Below, in pieces: positions 1-11,687 of a stretch of 64,000 nt of DNA. Numbering within the stretch: position 1 is the first letter of the stretch; every line of letters begins with the position of its first letter. Position numbers and translations under genes: made by a program. Under the pieces are notes generated by a model. It searched no databases. It was not told where the DNA came from and was given only the letters and a program-made list of their open reading frames with translations. Source of the DNA: Apodospora peruviana (lineage: Eukaryota > Ascomycota > Sordariomycetes > Sordariales > Lasiosphaeriaceae); assembly GCA_033439685.1 (NCBI GenBank), contig JAUEDM010000004.1, positions 2,170,001-2,234,000 on the forward strand, written 5' to 3'.

Positions 1-3000
1 TTGCTTTCTTCCCTGTACGACTAGAGCCCCAAAGCAGCACCGTACCGGGGTTGGGCACGGGATAGAAGGGGGGAGTGAATCTGAAAAGAGTTGGAGAGTT
101 GGAGAGAGGGGAAAGGGGACCGTCGGCCCCAAGGGCTCTTTCGATTCTCATGGTGGGCCCGGGTGGCAGCCGTTTGTGGAGAACCAAAGCCGTTGTTCCT
201 CTCGACGCTAGACATTCCCCTTGCTGCGAACGCAACGGGCAGGGAGTGTGGATCTGGCTTGCGATCCTCGTCCCCCAACTCCGATCAGGGCAGGCAGGGG
301 TGCTCTGCAGTCTGGGGTGTGGGTGTGGGGAACCGTCCAAGGACGACGGGTCTGATCTGGGGATCGCATGGCAATGGCATGGTTGTCAGTCTAAAACGGA
401 GACGGCACGCCAGTAAGAAGGGCGCTCGGGATACGGAAGACGGAAAGGTAGGGTGCACTGCAGCTCCACAGACATGACACTCTATCCATCCCCATCATCA
501 GATAATACGGTGCATGCGACTGTCGTAAATTTGATCACCTATGAGCTTCGTTGGCGATAGTATCTCAACCAAGACGTTTAGCGGCTGGCTAGATCTGGGG
601 CCGCAAGACCGCGGTCAGCTCTCCTGCAGAGGCAAAAAGCTGAAGTACGACGTGGAGATAACCAGACTTGAAGCTGTGCGTCGCGAGCCACAGGGACAGA
701 AATACCTCGGCAGGGTGCCTTCCCTCCAGCTGAGGAGGGAGAAATAAACGGACCAGTGGCGATTTCAGGACATTTTACAGGTGCACATGACCTGTCACGG
801 CTAATCTATCAAGACTTGGTCAGCGCGGACATGACTGTATGATGAAGACAAGTGAATGTGCAAGGGAGAAACGCTCTCTGAGAGGAACCGCTTCTACAGC
901 GTTTGCCCCGGACCGTCGCCTGCATGCTCAGCACCGACGAGTAGGCTGTCGCTAGACGTACGGTCAGGTAGGCCTGGTAGACTTCCCGTCGTTCCCGTTG
1001 ACGTGAGTGGAGGACCTGGATCTGTACACGTCCAGTATGTAGGTACCGTATGTAGGCAGTCGGCCGACCTGAGGTACCTCCTGCGTGACCTGAGACGACG
1101 GACGGCATGTTTGGAGAAACGGTGGAGATAGTTGAGCTGTGAATTCCTTGGCGTTTTTCGCTGTGGCCGACTTTCTCTTGCTGTCCTCGGCCTTTCTGCT
1201 TGTTTTCCGTCGTCGCCAATCTCCGAGTTTGGAGATCGGTTCCTTAGCCCCGGGCCTTTCACTTCACTTGTCAGGTCGGTGTCAGGCCACAGGAAGCTGA
1301 GAGGCCCTCAGGAGGCCCTTGCGGTGCGCGCACATACATAATACGCGAGTGTATGTGTATGGGTACGGAATACGGAATACGGAATACATATACGCATACA
1401 AGATAATGTTAATCGCGCATTGAACGTCCTGGAGGGAGGTTGACGGTTAACTTTAGAAACGTTAATAAGGGAGACTGAAGAGAGCCGTGAAGAGCGAAAA
1501 AAACTTTCACCACCAGTGCTGCCCCCCCTTCCTGTCTGGCTGCCTGGCACCGTTCGCGGCATCACCCCGCAGAGCTCGCAGAAGGACTGGAACGACGGCC
1601 AAGCGAGCCTAGCGCGATGCGGTTGCCGACCTCGCTGTGCCATATCTGAGATCTCGTCACTCTTTACGGTCCTGTGTTCCTGACAGCAGCAGCAGCATCA
1701 TCTCGTCGGTTCGGTAATGTCGGTTGGCGCGAGATTTCAGGCTTCTTTCAGTTTGAGATTTGAAGACTGACACGAGGCATTGAAATTGGTATGAGAGCCA
1801 GCAGGTTCGGGCCAGCGTTAATCTCGTGTCCGTTTCAAATCTGGTGAGCCCAATCTAATCTCTGGCCATGCTAGACAAGTGTCAGCAATGCTATCACCAC
1901 TCACTCAAGATTACGCAGTATTTCGTACGAACTATAATATCATAGCACGCATCAGTTAAGGCTTTTTGTTTTTCTCAGGTCGGTAGGTGACACCACCACT
2001 TTTACAGTACCACAGCTTGCTCCAAGGATGGTCGTTGAGGTGGTCTACAGTGGTGTGGCACCTTCGGCTGTCAGTTGTCGGTGCGTGGCTTGACTTACAC
2101 TAGGTAGCCGGTAGCATCGGAGATGCCTTGCTCGCAAGTCCAACTCGAAAGGGCTGGATTGATCCGAACTGTGGCTTCACACCCCAGCCTCTCCTCCACA
2201 AACAGGGATATGAACTGCCATCCACTAATCCCCATCAGCTCCTAGCTCAACTGACGACCAACAAATGCTTCGGGGGGATCAAGACATATTAATTGCCAGT
2301 CTCGACGAGTCTAGATGTCGGATTTGCGCCCATCTCGCATCATAGATGACATGTCTCCACCGACCCTTCCAAGCTGTTCTTTTGGTTTTCCTCTCACGAG
2401 TCAGGCGTGGGCTGGCCGTTTCGTGCTGTTTTCCTGTTCCTGACTTGACCCTTATCAGAACTGAAGGGACCTCTTGCCCTTCTCCACACCACTTGTAAAA
2501 TCAAGAATGGCGGGGAAATGTGGGGCCCCGCGGCTCGTGAGTTCGTGCTAGTGCAGGCACGCACCACAGTCCACAAGAGGGTCAGCCACACCCCTCAGTG
2601 ACTGACCAGTGCGGAATAGATGACAGGCCATGACAGACGAAGCGGAATTGCAGAGTCGCGTATATTAATCCGGCCGTCCTGAATTAATTTGCATTTGGCG
2701 AAGCAGTCCACCTGTTCACGCGCGCGAACATCAATTTCTCCTCCCGAGTCGCCCATGCTATTGTTGGAATTTGGACCGTCCCTACCCGTCGGACACTCTT
2801 AACTCTGTCAGCAAAGCTGAAGCAGCAGTCCGTCGAAAAAGGGCCTCCCGCTTACGTTGCCGCATTCCGAGCCGATGGCGCGATGCCCTGAGCAGGCCTT
2901 CTATCGCATTGATCGGCCTCGCCAGGACAAGTGTTGCGAGTTGAATGAGGCTCCCATCGGCGGCCGGCGCAGGACCGCCTGGCATCAAAGCTTAAAATAC

Positions 3001-5705
3001 TCCCATCCCGTCTTGTCGTCTCTCGTAGCCGGCTGGTCCAGTCCCTTGGCCACCTGACTCGAGCAGATCACCTATCGCAGCGCCGTGCATGAAGGTCTCA
3101 GTCACCAACCCAAGTCACCTACGCAACACCGGAATACCACGCAAAAGCATGGCCTTTTTTGCGACGGGTGTGTTGCGCTTTAATCTGTAACTTGCCAGCG
3201 CATCTCTCCAATAACGGACGTCATGGACCTGAGAGAAGTGCCATTAACGATTCCCTCCTAGTATCCGTAATACCAAGCAACTCTGTCGAAGCTGGAATCA
3301 TACTGTAGCGTAGCGATGGACCTAACCTCAGGTGTACCCAATGGGCATGGATTGTGGTTAGCCGTGTTGGCGTCGAGCAGAGTGCCAACCGGAAGAAGTC
3401 TTCTGGAATGCCTGGAAGAAACCGTCATTTCATCCGGGCGCCGAGCTTGGTTTTGCCCAGTCCTGTGCACAAGCAAACAGCCCTGCTGGCGAACATGGCT
3501 CTGAGAAGGGATTGCCCTGGTCGCCTCACTAGTTTGTCAGGGACCACCCCTCCACATGTCTGTATTAGAGACTGACCCCATCATCTCGCAAGAGGATGTG
3601 ATAATGATTTGGTGGTGAGTGATGGGCAGAGACGCGCAAGGCCGGACCGGTAGCCTTGGAGGACTTCGCATATTGCCCTGTTTCACCCGAGTCCGGGCCG
3701 TTCACCTTGAAGAGAGCGCGTCCAACCGCCTACGGGAAGAGGTCATGACAAGTTTTTTGCTTCCTCACTTGCCCGCCCTATCTCACAGTCTCGCCCTCTC
3801 TTTCTCTCCTTGATCGGATGATGATGATAGAACTCCGTCTAGTGGTCGGTGGGGTTGCAATGGCGGTGATCCCGCAAAGCTAGTCACGGCTGTCCAACCC
3901 GTGAAAGAATGAAAAAGCTCCGATCTTGTTGTTGTCGTCGTAGTCATGCTACCTTGGCTATGTAGTGCCGTAGTGCCCTACTTGACATACCTGCAGTAGT
4001 GTAGGTGCGCCCTACGATGGACTCAACTTGGTCCGTTGTACACAGTGTTAGCCAACCGTTCTTTTCCATTCTCATACCTCCAGTGCACAAATCTGATAGA
4101 TATGTGATCCGCGAGATCTCCTCACATCATAATTCACCAAAGCACCTACCTACACGCAGGCCTCCGGGTCCCCTACACTCCGCCGGAGTAAGTTCCCTTT
4201 CCTTCCCAGAACGGAGTACCTAGCTGAAATCATCCAACTCCACAAGGGAAAGGTGAGGCCCTTCGTATCGTCCAACTCTTCACCTAGATATGTCACGATC
4301 AGAATAGCAACATAGCTAGCGGACTGTTCTACATGTCGGCGGCTGATAATACAAGCTCAGCAGTTGAGTATGACTATGAGATCTAAACGCGGCTCAACTC
4401 CACAAAGTAAACGAAGGGATTTTGACCAAATTTAGAAAGATGCCATGTGGGATAAATGACCATAAAGAGAACATTTTACTAATTAGGTCCCGAGACTCCC
4501 AGCAAGAAATCTAAGAGAGGCGAACACTCCACAAAGTTTACCTATACAATGGGTCCATTCACTTATATACAGTACCAGTACAAGCTGCTCATACAAACAA
4601 AAAGGGGGCTCACACTGGAAAATATTGAACGGACAAGGTCAGGTAGGTCCTGCAGTAACCTACACTCATAAAATGCTGACTTGATTCTACAAACCTGTGG
4701 TCGGGTTGGTATGACAATCATGATCATCTGTTTGTTCGTCAAGGTTTTATCGACGACGACGATGAGAAGGAGGAGAACAGGACAGCAGGACCTCCGGTCC
4801 GAACAAACGCAAAAAAAGCCTCCAACTACATAACCTACCTCACCTTACACTTGACTACATCGGGCCATATCATACTACATAGATGCTGACAGACCAAGCA
4901 AGAAAAGGAGGAGGTACGTTATCACGCAACCGGAAAGGGGAGCCGCAAAGCAGAAACCACGATGTTACCTCCGACCAGGAGGTCCCTAACCTACCTGACT
5001 AGCACGGAAAAGAAAACCGTTAGAGAAGAAGGAAAAAGAGTGGCGATTTGGTTCAAAGGACCTTGAGGTAGGTACCTAGGATGAACAATGAGGAGGAGCA
5101 GGAGGGGAAGAGAGAGATGGACCCGGCCGGCGTACAGCAAGCAAGGTACGGTACATACATACGCGCGTGCGAGCGAGCCTTCACCCCAAATCGCTCTCCC
5201 TTTTCCTCTCTCCCTTTTCCTCTCTCCACTTTACCCCCCCCCCCCCCCCCCCTTCATTACCCCCTTCTTGCCACATCTTTCTAGTAGGTACGTTCCATTT
5301 TCTTTTTTGTTCTTCTTCTCCAAATCCTTGGCGCCTGATTATCCCGGATGTGCACCACCCCAGTGCCGAATTTGCCCTCGGCTTGGGAGCCGCTCTCTCC
5401 ATGTTAGGCTGTCTTGTCTATTGTCACCTCGCATGCTTTTTGCTGCCCGTATATACGTGTGAGCTTCTTAAAGCATTACCGCCCAAACCTGGGCGAGAGG
5501 GCCTCGTCTATCTTTGTTCTATGGTCCCCTCTACCAAAGACTTTGCCTTTCTCTCTTACTTGCCAGGGAAATTCTCTTTCCCGCCCGGCTGCCACCCGCA
5601 AACCTCTCAGATCCCGGGAAAGTCCCAGCCAGACAGACCAGTGCAGGGCCGGGTGGGGAGGCGTGTACCTATTTGCCAACAAGTACTAACAACATATATC
5701 CCCCT
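1..5705. other. gene-free stretch (5.7 kb)
   Basis: I find no ORF here with recognisable protein features or a plausible exon chain. The open frames are short, overlap on both strands and are rich in Arg, Ser and Pro, as expected from random GC-rich sequence. The stretch has a tandem TACGGAA heptamer near 1364-1386, a pyrimidine-rich tract with a 19-C run at 5234-5252, and scattered CCTACCT/TAGGTA motifs between 4140 and 5080. It lies 3' of the leftward NEDD8 E1 gene. A non-coding RNA or a fast-evolving small gene cannot be excluded by eye. Confidence 0.5.
5234..5252. repeat. 19-nt poly-C homopolymer in a pyrimidine tract
   Basis: Nineteen consecutive C residues sit inside a C/T-rich tract of about 140 nt (roughly 5185-5330). 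The minus strand therefore has a G19 run. It lies about 450 nt beyond the stop codon of the leftward NEDD8 E1 gene. Confidence 0.95.
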
Positions 5706-7605
5706 TCATAAACGGAGCACCTGGCATCGGCTATTAATGCCGTCAAAGATGCAGGTGTTATCGATGGGGATGTACTGCTTTGTGATGATTTTGATCATTT
5801 CCTGCGCTACCATGCCACCCGTCAGGGCGGCAACGTTGTGCAGCTCGCCGCCCTCGGCCCGGGCAACCTCTTGCGCAGCACTGGCTATGCTTTCGTTCTG
5901 GGCAGCGTCAGGGACTACCTTTGCCACCTCTGCAATGATCTCCTGAGCGCTTGCCGAGGCCACGTGCGCCGTCGCCTGCAGGGCCAGGTAGATGGGCACA
6001 AGAGACAGGGGCATCATGGCCTCCTTCGCGAACTCATCATTTGCTAGTTCCTGATCTGTGGCAAACTATTAATCTAAACTCTCCATCGACAACCCTGGTA
6101 GAGCGCATGACTGCAAAGAAATGCTCCGGCCAGGGTCAACGGGAAACTCTCATGACTTACCAACTACTTTCTTTAGACGACCAGCTAGGCTGGTGTCTAC
6201 CTCGGCTTTCCCTCCCGTGGCGTTGATAAGCTTGACATGAGCTGCATTCTTGCAGAAAAGCTCCACTTCCGCGGGATCAATATGTTCTCCGGCCGGGATC
6301 GCTCGTACCCGTCCGAGGACTTGGGCGACATCCTCGCGCGCTTTTCTCTTGTAAATGTTTTGTAGCTGGATGTAGACATATGATTTCGCCTTCATATCTG
6401 GAAGGTTACCAGGAAGTGGCAAGCATCCATTTTCTGTGTAGAAATCCTTGACGGCACTTGCAATGATCCAGAAGCCAGAGCTCTCCTCGTCCTACATCAC
6501 GTTATTAGCGTTCATTCAAACATACGATGAGGGCTCGACAGCCTACAGGGTCCTTGGGTTGATAATCAAATATTTCTTTGAGGCCGGAAGGCAGAGAAGG
6601 AGGTACAAGAGCCTTCAGCACCGCTGCTGCTGCTTCGTCAAAATTCTCCTCGCCACCCTCGGGATTGCCAGTCCTTGCGGCAGTCTGCACAAGCCGTCGG
6701 AACTCTAGCTTGTCCTTGTACGTCGAAGGGTATTCATTTCTGTGGCTTCGCTTCCATTGGTCAATGAAATGGATCAACAACACAACGTATGGCAGATGAC
6801 CATGCTCGTGATCGTCTAACTTGTCGATATCAATAGCCATATTCCTTGCAAATTCGCCAAGCTCCGACCATGGAGAAAGGACCCGGAGATCAGTCGTTGC
6901 TGTCTCGTCAGGATGCGTGTCGACGATAGGAAACGCGCCAGGAAGGTGGAGCTGAAAGGACGAATAAAAGCCAGCCGAGTGTATCGCCACCAAGGGTGTC
7001 TTGTGTTGCCGACTGTAGGACTCGAAGAGGTGAATATATTCCGCCCGTACTGGGTTTGTATACATTATGACCGTAAACATCGGGGAGGCGGCGAGGAGGG
7101 ACTCGAGCGTCGCGTCCTGTGCGTCCCATGTAAGCCAGGGGATCCCCAGAGTTCCAGACAAGTCTTACATCTTCCTTTGGGTACCAGTCACCCTGGACTT
7201 CGGGATTTAGCTCAAGAAGCAGCTCCGTGACGCACTGAGATCGCGGCTTGCCTAGGCTATCCTCATCCAGAAAGAAGTTGACTCCCAGGTCAGCCTCGTC
7301 GACAACTCTGTCATCGTAGATGGCGAAACGGCCGATACCTTCAACATGGGCATTAGCATGGCCCGATGGTTTTGGCAGCAATTCAGCTGAGTTGGGATTG
7401 GTATAGCGGTACCTGGAAGGACAAGATTCTTGAGAGTTTCGACGCCCACGGTGCCTGCGCCCGAGTTCACAAGCAAGATGTTGGCGGATTCCAGAGCTGC
7501 CTGGCCGCTTGCCGCCCATAACCGCAGCTGGCGGTCATACTTGCGCTCCTTCTCGGATGGGCCATGCAGAATCGGCGGCATCTGGCTTGCCACTATCTCG
7601 GTCAT
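5706..7605 (-). CDS. ULA1: NEDD8-activating enzyme E1 regulatory subunit (APP-BP1/Ula1)
   Basis: This subunit pairs with the catalytic Uba3 to activate the ubiquitin-like protein NEDD8 (Rub1) for transfer to cullins. Exons on the minus strand are 7605-7413, 7338-7169, 7116-6547, 6491-6161 and 6055-5706. They total 1,614 nt, or 537 residues, close to the human protein (534). The N terminus carries the E1-type KYDRQLRLW motif followed by a ThiF Rossmann segment (NSGAGTVGVETLKNLVLPG). The tail (QYIPIDNTCIFDG) matches the adenylation-like end of the family. The start was chosen at MTEIV (7605) because the upstream in-frame sequence is not family-like. The third intron has two possible donors; GTAGGC at 6546 gives a normal 55-nt intron, while GTATGT would give only 34 nt. 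The gene is divergent from HEI10. As family members do, it lacks a catalytic cysteine domain of its own. The identification is secure; exact splice sites are inferred. Confidence 0.95.
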
Positions 7606-8429
7606 TTCGCCTGACACGATAGTTCCTCTACTGGGCAGGCTGATGTAGGTTATTGTAATCGGTGGTGATGTTGCGGGTGGAAGTGAAGTGGGGTTTCGGG
7701 CGCGGCGCGGTGCGGTGGACCTTAGCTTGTTGGTCGCTGACAAGCTCGGATGCCTGCCGGAGATCAAGCTCACAGGCCAAGCCAAAGCCACAGCGGGGGA
7801 TTGCGGAATGCGGATACAGAGGTTGACGTGTGGCTTGTGTGACTTGTGGCTTGTGTGACTTGTGGCGCTTATTGTGATAACAGGGGTCTGTACGGATTGT
7901 GGTGATTTGTTTGGATCATTTCAGTTGACATCCCAGAGTCTTCCCTCAACCTTTATAATCGCGAAAAGGTCCGTTTGGCAGCTCGGACGGTTGAGGTCAC
8001 TGGTAAAATTGATGAACCCCTTTCATTGGGTTTCTACTAGCAAATGCTGGGTAAATTTTATTGTGTTTGTGGAGTGCACAGAAGTAAACTATCGCGCTTG
8101 CCTGGAGCTTCCTTCCATTCCAATTGCTGACATCACCCATCGAGATACAGAAGTTGGTATTCGTGAGGGAAAGTGGTCACGATGTCTTGCGCTTGCCTAC
8201 TTTGGAGACTACCATAGGAACTCCACGAAATTGAGCAATCAATGACGCGCTCGATTCGTTCTCATTTTCACCTTCCAAAGGACACATCTGCTACCCATCG
8301 TCATCTCAAGACTTGCATTTAATACCAAGGGACTTGACCGCCCTTTCCTCTTTGTTACATCTGTCGTATGTAATTTCCTTGGAAAGCAAGAGACAATCCA
8401 TACAATTAGAGGCCTCTACAAGTATGGTC
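7606..8429. promoter_or_regulatory. divergent intergenic region ULA1 / HEI10
   Basis: This 824-bp region separates two divergently transcribed genes, so it must hold both promoters. It contains a perfect 16-bp tandem duplication (TGGCTTGTGTGACTTG twice, 7831-7862, with a partial third copy to 7866). I see no convincing TATA box for either gene. Confidence 0.6.
7831..7866. repeat. 16-bp tandem duplication
   Basis: Two exact copies of TGGCTTGTGTGACTTG are followed by a 4-nt start of a third. They lie about 230 bp upstream of the ULA1 start and 560 bp upstream of HEI10. Confidence 0.9.
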
Positions 8430-9698
8430 ATGGAGCAAACCTTGACTTGCAATGTTAGCAAATGCTCAGCCCAGATCACCGGCCAAGCGGTCGTGACATC
8501 CTGCAGGTGTGTGGCCATCTTGCTGTCTTTGTTCGCTCTGTTAACTCAATCTAGCCATGCTATCTGTATGGACTGTGCCAGCCATTATGGACTTATGGAC
8601 TCAGTTCCTTGCTCGTGTCCTGTTTGTAATCATCTCCTCAGCGGGTCCGAGATTTGCAGGCAGTTGCTTTGTCCCTCTGAGGATTGGAAGTCGGTGACCT
8701 TGTGCGGACTCAGTCCTACCGTCGTCATGGAATGTGCTGGGAGAGCCTTGAGCTTCTGGTCGTACCAGATGTCGAACCAAATGTCTGTTTGCTTTCGGCC
8801 TAACCCCCTGACCTGGTATCCTGAAGTCTGACAATTGCACCATAGCCGTTTTCAACTAGAAGTAAACAAAAACTTACAGCAGCACTGCGGTATACTCGAA
8901 GGCGAGCTTGACTCCTTGCTAGATCAGGCAAACGCCAGAATCACCGGCTTGACCGAAAAGCTAAAAGGCCTGTGGCTCCCATTCCTTACACCCTTCCCTG
9001 TCAAGCTAATGCGCGCCTCTAGACATGGAACTGGAGGAAGCCGGACTGAGGCGCAAGTGTGACGATCTCCGCAACCGGTTGACGGACAAAACTGCAGCAC
9101 TCTCGACAGCTACGGAACTCTATAATAGGATCAAGCAAAAATGCGGCCTAAACTCCCCTCCCACTGCCGACCACGATATCAGACAACCAAGACATGCTGC
9201 GGACACAAACAGTCACGTAGACCGCCTTGCCAATCCAGCTCCGTATGGGAATCAGGCGCAGGTCTCTCATCGTGGTCTTCTTGGGGGTGATATGAATCAG
9301 AGACCGGACTACATCTCTGCGAATAGCACCTCTCGGACCCAGGCTATCGCGGGGCCTCTTCGATCCGCCCCTTCCCGGTGTGAGTGCTGCTCTTGAACAT
9401 CATACGACAAGTAGAAAGTTGAAGCTAATATCTGACGACAGACACGTCCAATCCGAAATCTCACCATCTACAAACGGGAAACCATAGGACTGAAGGGCTT
9501 ACCTCGGTTTCCAATAATGCTCCTGGCACAGCCAGAACTTCGAGTCGCTTCCATCAGCCCATAAACACATCGCAGAACCATGCCGTGGACAGCTTTGGGA
9601 GACACTTGGGAACCAACCTGGACTCGGGTGTGAGATTTGCACATGGACAAGCCGATCCTGCGGGTCTGAGAGCTCCACTGGGCAGAGCTGGGCGTTAG
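8430..9698 (+). CDS. hei10: HEI10/CCNB1IP1-type RING E3 ligase, meiotic pro-crossover factor
   Basis: Proteins of this family are SUMO/ubiquitin E3 ligases that load on the synaptonemal complex and designate crossovers in meiotic prophase. Exons are 8430-8506, 8555-8782, 8846-8967, 9023-9379 and 9442-9698: 1,041 nt, 346 residues. After splicing, the N terminus holds a RING: C7, C12, C25, H27, C30, C33, C47 and C50 (SCSHAICMDC, then CPVC). It is followed by the family's conserved ALSFWSYQ segment (about 90-97), a coiled coil (roughly 100-180) and a polar, low-complexity tail ending LGRAGR. The start could be the ATG at 8424 or 8430; MEQTLTCN fits the family better. Intron 2 uses a GTCTGT donor (8783) and intron 3 a GC donor (8968-8969, GC...AG, 55 nt). 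These choices are the ones that keep the family motifs in frame. Family identification is strong; the two odd donors need transcript proof. Confidence 0.9.
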
Positions 9699-10984
9699 TA
9701 TATGCAAATGCGATTTTCTCATCCATATGCTAACTGCTTTGGCTATATAAGGCGACGGCCTCACGAATATTGAGTCGTTAGCGAGGCCTCCTCCTCGGAT
9801 CTACGATCCGCCCCCAGGCCCTTTACGCCGAGCCTAGGGCGTTTGAAGAGTTGAGAGTGCAGCACACCGCAACGCCGTTTCGCCCAATGAATGTCAATTG
9901 CTTCACTATCAAAGCATCCTTGAGCATGGGTGGGTACTAAGAACGGCGTCGCACTCGTTGCTTATATCTCAGTTCTGGGCCGAGTCACATCGCACCGTCA
10001 TCAGGGGTCGGCAGTTGGTGGGTGGTCGGATTTGGCAGGCTTCTGCGCTTTGTTGGTGGCCGTTCTGGACACAAAGAGCTACGCAAAGCTTGTTGTCTTC
10101 GAGATTTGGAAGCTTAAGTATTGCTGAAAGGTCCGATGCGATTGGCTCCTCATGTTCGTTCAATCGTACCAAGTCAAAGCAGTTTGATCGACGACAGGCT
10201 GGTTCGAGAAACCAACGTTTCAAGTATCCCCTCCTACTGATACTCCCCGTACCCACGGTGAATTCATCAACATTAACTTACTTCGAAAGCTTGGCCAAAA
10301 GCCAAAAGGCATGACGGTAATGTATGATTCAATGATTAAATGTGGTTAGTAGCAGTTTCGTGGCAATCTACTTGAAATTGATTCCGGGGTTGTCACTGAT
10401 TGATAAGTTTGCAACTCAACCTCATTATTAAACCGATAGGGAAGCGAGGCGAGCAATTCATAACCGTCGGTCTTCCTAAAAGCACACAATTTCTGATTGG
10501 AATCAATTTGCCCATATACATACCTTACTTGACAAGGCTGCGCAGTCGCCCGGCTGCCCGGGGGTCGACCTCGTTGAAGTTCGGGGATGTTGATCGGGGC
10601 TGTGCAACATGCATGTTACACAGATCTGAAGAGCCTCACATGGAGCCCCAGAGCCCCAGAGCAACCTGGTAGATCATGCCGCATCTGGCTCACTACATCA
10701 AACACCGAATCTGATCCTGAGAATGGTCGATGCTCTGTGCGGCGAAACCGGCCCCCGAGCTTAATTCTATCCAAAAAACACGCCTTACCAGAATCGTATT
10801 CGAAAGTTCCTAGTTTCGGCGCACGGAATCCCCCCTGTCGGAACCACTTAGATCTCGACAATGTTTGTTACAATGGGGGCACACATGAAGACCCCGGAGC
10901 CAAGCCGGATCGCCGCCAGAGTTTTGCACTGCCTCGTTTGTTTACGAGCCCTTGACTTACCCCTTGCCAGGGAATAACCATTTC

Positions 10985-11333
10985 CTATTCGCAGATGTGA
11001 GCACTTGGACATGGAGCAGACGCCATATATTGAGCCAGACCAGCGTGATCACCATGATGTGCTTCTATACAGGGAACTTTTGGAGGTCATATCCTGGATT
11101 CTCGGGATCGCCAACATGGTATGCTGTTTGAGATCGTCCAGAAGCGGCAAGGGCCGGGACTGTGGTGACTCTCGAGAGACTCTCAGATCCAAATGCGGTT
11201 GTGGATAGCTTCTTGCTGTGCAGAGTCTTACATGCAGTCCTTTGGAGGGTCTTGAAGACACAGACCGACCACCGGCTTCACTTCCTGCTATCCTTTCTAG
11301 GTGTGATTACACGATGTCTCATCTGTTTCTGAT
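10985..11333 (+). pseudogene. possible gene fragment or unannotated small gene
   Basis: A frame entered near 10996 reads a plausible amphipathic stretch (RDHHDVLLYRELLEVISWILGIANM) up to 11118. If the GTATGC at 11119 is a donor and the AG ending about 11175 an acceptor, the reading frame continues (LSDPNAVVDSFLLCRVLH...) to a stop near 11331. The hydrophobic pattern looks protein-like, but I recognise no family, there is no clear initiating exon, and chance is a real alternative. The limits given are approximate. Confidence 0.2.
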
Positions 11334-11637
11334 CCTTCTTGCGATTGGGTCCCCTCTGGAAATGCCTGCCTCAAGGAGGTTTGCGGTTGGACAATGAGAG
11401 CCGAAACTCGAAACTCACCTCGACCACAGGTATGCAGAACTACAAGTGTGATATGTTGTGCTCGCCTCGCGATGATTCCTCATACTCAACGAAGTCTATA
11501 AGATGGACTCAACCAACCCTCGTAGTTCCGTCTCCTGCTTCTCCCTCATCCTCACAGCATCCACAGGAAGCCTCACCAACCTCCGACTCATACCTCTTTT
11601 TCATTCAGTCATATCCCCTTCCTCCTGCAGGCCAGGC

Positions 11638-11645
11638 TATTTAAA
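11638..11645 (+). promoter_or_regulatory. TATA-like box of the Egh16-like gene
   Basis: TATTTAAA lies 43 nt before the start codon at 11688, in a CT-rich leader (ttatctcttctccaatacag). This arrangement suits a strongly expressed secreted-protein gene, but the leader would be short. Confidence 0.35.
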
Positions 11646-11687
11646 CCTCTTTGTTATCTCTTCTCCAATACAGACAAGAGACCCAAA

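Larger units (their letters stand above)
9699..11687. other. gene-poor stretch upstream of the Egh16-like gene
   Basis: These 2 kb have no gene I can name. Around 10985-11330 there is a weak possible exon pair, listed separately. The last 200 bp probably form the promoter of the Egh16-like gene. Confidence 0.5.

Noticed and set aside
1364..1386. Tandem TACGGAA units as a telomere relic
   Set aside because: Fungal telomeres here would be TTAGGG repeats; three heptamers of another sequence do not support a telomere.
5167..5946. 259-codon plus-strand ORF
   Set aside because: It starts in the pyrimidine tract and ends antisense to the last ULA1 exon; the product is a run of Ser/Pro/Leu with no family features.
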